Below, in pieces: positions 58,841-64,000 of a DNA stretch of 64,000 nt. The first letter of the stretch is position 1, and each line of letters starts with the position of its first letter. Source of the stretch: Dasypus novemcinctus (lineage: Eukaryota; Chordata; Mammalia; Cingulata; Dasypodidae). The notes under the pieces are model-generated. The model worked only from the letters and a program-made list of their open reading frames with translations. It was not told the origin of the DNA and ran no database searches. The position numbers and the translations under genes were made by a program. Location of the stretch: NCBI RefSeq assembly GCF_030445035.2, contig NC_080677.1, forward strand, positions 26,733,513-26,797,512, given 5' to 3'.

Positions 58841-59480
58841 TCAAGTCTATTTAGCTTAAATTCCTAGGATACAAATATAAAACGGAATGAAGTGGAGAAC
58901 TTGTTTGTTTTCTATTTCCAAAACACAAGTACAAAGCACTTTTTAAAATTAAATGTGAATATATTAACATACAATTTAGAGTGACATCTGGTGGTTACCT
59001 TTAGAAAGCGTTGAAGAAGTAGTGAATTAAAAAGACAGGGCAGTATAGCCACTTAGACGTAACAAGAACAATGAATTAAAGTGGTGAAAGAAAAAAAGAA
59101 AAAATATTTTAAGTTTCCAGACGGAAAATCTTAAAAAAAAAAAAGTTGATTGTCGGCTTTCAATCTACTGAAACAGTAAATCGCCTTAAAAAATGAATAC
59201 TTTTTACAAAAATTGCAAATCAGTGAATTGGTGGCGTGTAAAAGGAACGGATTTACTGGTCTGAAGAAGGATACCTGGCTTGAGATGAGATGCTACTTTC
59301 TAGAAGAAAATAAAAAGACTCAAAATGTTTTGCAAAATCTTCCAGGGTGAAGGAAGACTGTGTAACAAAATACATATGATGGCTCCAGTACAAACTAAGA
59401 TATCTTTAACGCCTCTCCAAAACTTCGAGGACGGAGGGCTTCTGGGGAAACAGGAGAACATTCAGTAAATAAAAACATTC
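58841..59480. other. Sequence upstream of the LSM5 promoter
   Basis: AT-rich unique-looking sequence with no repeat or gene recognised. It becomes GC-rich after 59410, at the edge of the LSM5 promoter. Confidence 0.5.
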
Positions 59481-59499
59481 CACGGAATCTCACTGCCTG

Positions 59500-59760
59500 G
59501 CAAAGCCAGAGGGCACGACCCACGGGGACCGATCGTGCGCTCGGCCTCAGATTGGTCGAGCCTGCTTAGGCAGCGGAAGAAAGCGGAAGCGCGCTCTTTC
59601 AAACTCTCCTTCTCGGCAGCGATCGACGCAGGCCACTTCCGGCGTAGCCATGGCTGCTAACGCGACTACTAACCCGTCGCAGCTACTGCCGCTAGGTAAT
59701 CGTGGTTTTGGGCGTTGAAGCTCAGGGTTGGGGAGCGAATAGGGGTGGGGTCGAGGATCC
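59500..59760 (+). promoter_or_regulatory. LSM5: LSM5 promoter and first-exon CpG-rich region
   Basis: A short GC- and CpG-rich block around the LSM5 start codon. It contains an inverted CCAAT box (ATTGG, 59551-59555), two CGGAAG motifs (59574 and 59584) and an ACTTCCGG ETS site (59635-59642) just before the ATG. There is no TATA box. The transcription start is probably between 59560 and 59640; this is inferred. Confidence 0.82.
59650..59695 (+). CDS. LSM5: LSM5 coding exon 1
   Basis: ATG at 59650 followed by 15 codons (MAANATTNPSQLLPL) and the first base of a Glu codon, then donor GTAATC. The ATG has a good context (TAGCCATGG). This is the N-terminal tail before the Sm fold. LSM5 is a small ring-forming RNA-binding protein. 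In the cytoplasmic Lsm1-7 ring it promotes decapping and decay of oligoadenylated mRNA, and in the nuclear Lsm2-8 ring it binds the oligo(U) end of U6 snRNA. The five exons join in phase to a 91-residue product, the normal LSM5 length, with no disruption. Confidence 0.97.
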
Positions 59761-60858
59761 GGAGTGTGGGGAAAATATATCAGACCAATTGCTTTCCTCC
59801 CTGTGGCTCGTCTCTAGGCTCCACGTCTCGGCGACCCCAGGCCGCCCCTGCATTAGCATTGTAGGGTTCCTTGAGGCAGGGACTTTTGAATCCCCAAACC
59901 AAACCGTCATCGGAAAAGCTGTACATTTAGTGAACGCATTTCTGACTTACCTGCTCTAAGCTCGCCTCTACCATGTCATGGGTAACAGCCCCACTTTTCA
60001 GCCCGTCATTTAAGATCCCTAGATTAGACTCTGTCTGGTTAACCAACCCTGGCCGGTTATTGAGAGAAGCACCACGGTCTGGAATGAACCTTAAAAGAGG
60101 AGTCTGGAAACTAGCTGTTTACCATTCATTAAGTCATTTAATAAACGGCTGTTGGGCGTCTACTGTGCGCCGTGCCCGGGCAGTATTCCACAAAAAATTT
60201 AAATCATGGCTACTGCCCTCAAATAACGTACAAGCCAGTGGAGAAGATAGACACTGGCCAAGCAAATACCATGTTTGGCCAAAGAAATGCTCAAACTTCT
60301 ATCAGGACAGAGGATAGCCATTGTTAGATTAGGGAAGTAGTGACAGGAATCTCTGGTAAAGATAATTATGCCTCCCTCTCCTCTAATATTTTATGATTGG
60401 TGAAGACTGATTGAGTTAATGGACCTTGATTGAAAAGTTATCATTCCTTCATTCGACAAGCTCTGTTTGAATAACCAGTATATGATAGGCAGTGTCTGTT
60501 GGGGATACAGTGATGAACAAAAACAAGCATGGTCTTTGCTCTAGTGGAGCTTAGAGTGTAGTGGAGGTGGATTGGGTTTGTATATTAACAAAATAATCCA
60601 CAAAAATATAAAAAAATTACCACCATGGTGAATTATTACAAAGGAGAGGTAAGTGGAAATTAGGGAAAACTTTTCTGTTAAAGTAATAATTGAATAGAAA
60701 TTTGTAGTATAATATCTGAAGTTACTGAATATTATTCCTGGTTTATCTTCTACATTCAAGTAACGAGTGACAGTAGGCAGTCAAATCTTGTTGAAATAAT
60801 GAATAGGTAAAATTATCTTTTCCTCCCTCTTTTATTTCAAATTTAAATATATCCATAG
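59696..60858 (+). other. LSM5: LSM5 intron 1
   Basis: 1,163 bases from donor GTAATC to acceptor TCCATAG. Two antisense L2-type 3' fragments are visible at about 60118-60262 and 60425-60580. The rest is unremarkable. Confidence 0.9.
60118..60580 (-). mobile_element. L2 3' fragments (two pieces)
   Basis: Antisense L2-like phrases occur twice: 'cattaagtcatttaataaacggc...ctactgtgcgccgtgcccgggcag' near 60118-60262, and 'attcgacaagctctg...gtgtctgttggggatacagtgatgaac...ctctagtggagctta' near 60432-60560. Ancient mammal-wide relics. Confidence 0.65.
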
Positions 60859-60954
60859 AGCTTGTGGATAAGTGTATAGGATCAAGAATTCACATTGTAA
60901 TGAAGAGTGATAAAGAAATTGTTGGTACGCTTCTAGGATTCGACGACTTTGTCA
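60859..60954 (+). CDS. LSM5: LSM5 coding exon 2 (Sm1 motif)
   Basis: A 96-base exon completing the Glu codon and encoding [26 protein letters not shown] and FDDFV, then the first base of an Asn codon. Acceptor CATAG, donor GTATCC. It carries most of the Sm1 motif. The Asp and Asn positions of the GFDDFVN segment belong to the RNA-binding loop of Lsm proteins. The frame is intact. Confidence 0.97.
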
Positions 60955-61276
60955 GTATCCTTTAAAAAGTTGGTGGTTGTATAGGTTTTTCTTAGGTATT
61001 CAATAACAGGAACAAGAACTATATGCATTCAGTCCTTACTATTATAATAGAAATAAATTTAATCGGTATAATTTTTATAGTGCTCTAAGAGGTATATGTG
61101 CTAAAAGAAGGTAAAGGTCATCTTAAATTTGAGCTATTGTGTAAACATTAAAACTGTACAAATAACAAGCATCTTAAGTTTGAGCTATTGTGTAAACATT
61201 ATAATTAAAACTGAACAAAAGCAGAAGAAAGAGTAAATTCAACCAGTATATTTATTTTCTTAACACCAAATTTCAG

Positions 61277-61304
61277 ATATGGTACTGGAAGATGTCACCG
61301 AGTT
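61277..61304 (+). CDS. LSM5: LSM5 coding exon 3 (28-base micro-exon)
   Basis: A 28-base exon finishing the Asn codon and encoding MVLEDVTE, then two bases of a Phe codon. Acceptor TTTCAG, donor GTGAGT, both strong. It closes the Sm1 motif. Skipping it would shift the frame. Confidence 0.95.
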
Positions 61305-62035
61305 GTGAGTAATATTAAGAATGAAAGGATTGGTGGGGATGTCTTTTTTATTTAAGGCAGTTTTAGTACTATTGAGTCAGTAAAATGATTTATAAGAAAA
61401 CATTGCCTGTTGGAATTACCTTAGATAGAATTTGTATCTGTTACTAGTAAAGTTGGGTCAGAGGTTATTGCCTTCATATAATTATTACTAAATTGCTACG
61501 AGGTTAGTGTAGACAAAGCCTTAAGGTTGAAATCATAAAAAAAAAACAACAAAAAACCAGCCAGGAATTCGTGAGCCCATGTCAAATTGAGGAATTGTTA
61601 ATAATAGCATTTAACTGTCTAACAAAATATAAATGATAGCTCAATTACATTAAGTGTAAAGATCATAGTCAAGATCTCTCTTAAAATCAAATTGATTACA
61701 GGTTAGTTTAATGGGTAGTATTCAGTAGTAATCGATGTGTTATAGAAAAAGTGAGCCTGGTAAACATTTCATTTCATATCTGAGCTCTGTGGCAAATTCA
61801 GCTTATTTTATTAAGAGCAATCCTAGTGGATCTTAGACTAATTAGTCTATTTTATCTTTGAAGAAGATATATTAGTCACTAAACAATCTTTGTTTTTGAA
61901 AGTTTTTTGATATTATTGCCTGACCTCACATTTATTTCTATAGAAGAATAAATTTTTTGAGGAGGGAATGTATTTTTAAAATGTTGGCTTTTATTACCAC
62001 TGTTCATCAAGATTCTGCTTTATCTATTCATTTAG

Positions 62036-62108
62036 TGAAATCACACCAGAAGGAAGGAGGATTACTAAATTAGATCAGATTTTGCTAAATGGAAATAATA
62101 TAACAATG
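62036..62108 (+). CDS. LSM5: LSM5 coding exon 4 (Sm2 motif)
   Basis: A 73-base exon completing Phe and encoding EITPEGRRITKLDQ and ILLNGNNITM. Acceptor TTTAG, donor GTAAGA. It holds the Sm2-type LLNGNNI motif that contacts RNA. A SINE begins 20 bases after the donor. Confidence 0.97.
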
Positions 62109-62128
62109 GTAAGATACATTGAATTTTT

Positions 62129-62580
62129 TTTTTAAGACTTATTTTATTTATTTATTTCTCCCCACCCCTTCATTGTTTTACATTTGCTGTGTTTGTTCAT
62201 CCTTGTTTCTTTAGGAAGCATGGGGAACTGAACCTGGGGGAGGTGCTTAATTGCTTAAGCCACCTCTGTTCCCTGCTTTCTTGTGTCTCTTGTTATGCTT
62301 TTTCTTCTTGTGTCTTGTCCCATCATCTTGTGTCAGCTTACCACATCAGCTTGCTGTCTTGCTTGTCTTCTTTAGGAGGCACTGGGAACCTCTGCTCCCT
62401 GCTTTGATGTGTCTCTCATTATGTTTTTCTTCTTGTGTCTCTTGTTGCATCATTTTGTGTCAGCTTGCTGCGCCTGCCCATCATGCCAACTTGCTGTCTT
62501 CTTTAGGAGGTAGCGGGAACTGAACAGGGACTTCCCGTGTGGTAGGCAGGAGCTTAATTGCTTGAGCCACATCCGCTTCC
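62129..62580 (-). mobile_element. DAS-SINE dimer in LSM5 intron 4
   Basis: A minus-strand element with several tRNA-like blocks ('gaagcatggggaactgaacctggg' and 'ggtagcgggaactgaacaggg') and pyrimidine-rich linkers. TGAATTTTT at 62120-62128 and 62581-62589 bounds it. Head complement GGAAGCGGATGTGGCTCAAG. Confidence 0.9.
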
Positions 62581-62589
62581 TGAATTTTT

Positions 62590-63014
62590 ATTTTTTATTT
62601 TTTTATTTTATTTATTTATCTCCCCTTTCCCCCACCCCTGCCATTTGTCTGCTTTCTCTATCTATTCACTGTGTGTTCTTCTGTGTCCACTTGCATTATC
62701 CGGTGGCACTGGGAAACTGTGTCTCTTTTTTGTTGTGTCATCTTGCTGCATCAGCTCTCTGTGTGTGCGGCACCACTCCTGGGCAGGCTGGACTTTTTTT
62801 TTTTTCGCGTGGCAGTGGCTCTCCTTACGGGGCGCACTCCTTGTGCATGGGGCTCCCCTATGCAGGGGATACCCCTGTGTGGCAGGGCACTCCTTGTGCA
62901 CATCAGCACTGTGCGTGGGCCAGCTCCACACGGGTCAGGAGGCCCAGGGTTTGAACCCTGGACCTCCCATGTGGTAGGTGGATGCTCTATCAGGTGAGCC
63001 AAATCCGCTTCCCA
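62590..63014 (-). mobile_element. DAS-SINE, chimeric type, in LSM5 intron 4
   Basis: A full minus-strand element directly following the previous SINE. Its left duplication is the same TGAATTTTT, and the right copy TGAATTTG is near 63015-63022. Head complement GGGAAGCGGATTTGGCTCAC. Confidence 0.93.
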
Positions 63015-63424
63015 TGAATTTGTTTTATTGAGATGTTAGCCCATTTTTTGTTACAGGAGTTAAAAAAATAACTCATAGTATTGCTTGATTAACTAAATGT
63101 CTAAATCCTAGTGGTACTTAAAATGGGAAAAGGATGCTGTGGTGGTCAGGATCCTAAAGCTGAGCTGTTGAATATGGCATTGGGCTTAAGGATTAGTTTG
63201 CATGGGCTTTTTAATCTTTTATTTTGTTCAGAATCATTGCTGAGACACTATGAGTATTAATTGATGATATTAGAAATAGAAAACAGATATTAACAACCAG
63301 GAAAAACGGGAATGAAATTAAAGGGGAGAGACAAAGGTGGCTTTGGTCAATGAGGAACATTTAGTACGAGTTTTTAGATGATGTTGTGGTGGTGTTATTA
63401 ATAACATTTTTTTCTCCCCTGCAG

Positions 63425-63457
63425 CTGGTTCCTGGAGGAGAAGGACCTGAAGTGTGA
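63425..63457 (+). CDS. LSM5: LSM5 coding exon 5 and stop
   Basis: Acceptor CCCTGCAG, then LVPGGEGPEV and TGA. This is the conserved LSM5 C-terminus. The 3' UTR follows directly and ends after an AATAAA at 63675-63680. Confidence 0.97.
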   Translation: MVPGGEGPEV

Positions 63458-63700
63458 ATGAATTTCCTTGACTTATGCTAGATTCTGTTTTGTTTTATAA
63501 TGGCAACAAAATGGAATTTTTTTTTTTTTACCTTTCACTGTTTAGAGTCTGTAAAGCTAAGTTTCCCGTTAAAGGGAAATGCTTTGAAGACTCATTGTAA
63601 ATGCCAGTTTTTGTAAGTTAATCATGATTATCTTGGAAAAAGAAGAAAACAGTTTGCTATTTGAAGACTTTAAAAATAAAGGCATTTTTGGTAAATTGTA
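63458..63700 (+). other. LSM5: LSM5 3' UTR
   Basis: The 3' UTR of about 240 bases, AT-rich, with a poly(T) run near 63519, running from the stop codon to just past the polyadenylation signal. The end point is approximate. Confidence 0.8.
63675..63680 (+). terminator. LSM5: LSM5 polyadenylation signal
   Basis: Canonical AATAAA about 220 bases after the stop codon. The following sequence is T/G-rich ('gcatttttggtaaattgtagttttatt'), fitting a cleavage region near 63695-63705. Confidence 0.85.
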
Positions 63701-64000
63701 GTTTTATTCATTATATCCCAGTAGCTAATGGGATAAAGATTGTAGTTATTTTGTCACTCGCTTTCCTATTTGCTTCCTTATTTATGTGGTCATTTGATTC
63801 TCAAAAACAATTCCAAACAAAATGATGAACTCTGATTTTGAACTGGTGCATTTAAAAAACCAGAAATGATTACTTATGAAATTTAGTTCAAAATCTAATG
63901 TTTTGTAATGAGGATTTTTTTCTACTGAACTCAAGTTCTAATAACCCCTATGAAAAACAAATGAAATACAAAGTTAATATATACACATTGTAGAAAATGC
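63701..64000. other. Downstream of LSM5
   Basis: AT-rich sequence with no recognisable gene or repeat up to the window edge. Confidence 0.6.

Noticed and set aside
1..64000. CRISPR arrays, operons, prokaryotic defence systems or phage
   Set aside because: The window is vertebrate intron and intergenic sequence with spliced genes and SINE/L1 repeats. Repeats here are retroposons with TSDs, not spaced arrays.

Overview
The window is mammalian nuclear DNA, almost certainly from a xenarthran. A nine-banded armadillo-type genome is the best guess; sloth or anteater is not excluded. The evidence is more than thirty tRNA-Ala-derived SINE units of the DAS type, known only from Xenarthra. They occur as monomers, dimers and chimeras carrying a GC-rich domain of unknown origin, alongside xenarthran-style L1s. 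No bacterial, plasmid, phage or CRISPR features are present, and nearly all long open frames lie inside repeats.

Two genes are recognised, transcribed divergently. On the minus strand are the first three coding exons of AVL9 (29940-29848, 2586-2466 and 1149-1064), encoding residues 1-100. The rest of AVL9 lies beyond the left edge. Intron 1 is 27.3 kb. On the plus strand is a complete five-exon LSM5 gene (59650-63457, 91 codons, polyadenylation signal at 63675). Each gene starts in its own CpG-rich promoter, near 29.64-30.44 kb and 59.5-59.76 kb. AVL9 acts in late secretory traffic. LSM5 is a subunit of the Lsm1-7 (mRNA decay) and Lsm2-8 (U6 snRNA) rings.

The layout is as follows. 1-29.9 kb is AVL9 introns with two defective L1s (7.0-11.5 and 11.7-15.8 kb), many SINEs, and a repeat-poor stretch at 26.7-29.6 kb. 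30.5-59.5 kb is intergenic and built mainly from nested retroelements: an L1 at 32.4-35.4 kb, a long antisense L1 with its 5' region at about 35.4-44.8 kb, an older antisense L1 at 44.8-46.0 kb, a plus-strand L1 with a 5' region at 47.4-50.2 kb, L1 3' ends to 52.0 kb, solo LTRs at 44.9, 52.1, 54.8 and 56.7 kb, and another old L1 at 56.1-58.2 kb. 59.5-63.7 kb is LSM5, with two SINEs inserted 20 bases after the exon 4 splice donor.

The least familiar component is a poly(A)-tailed repeat of up to about 1.9 kb that is not L1 or SINE in its body but ends in sequence resembling the L1 3' UTR. It occurs about six times (13.0, 21.4, 32.0, 35.8-37.7, 40.3-41.0 and 46.0-47.4 kb), once with clear target-site duplications. 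Two copies share open-frame blocks. I cannot name it; it may already be in a repeat library.
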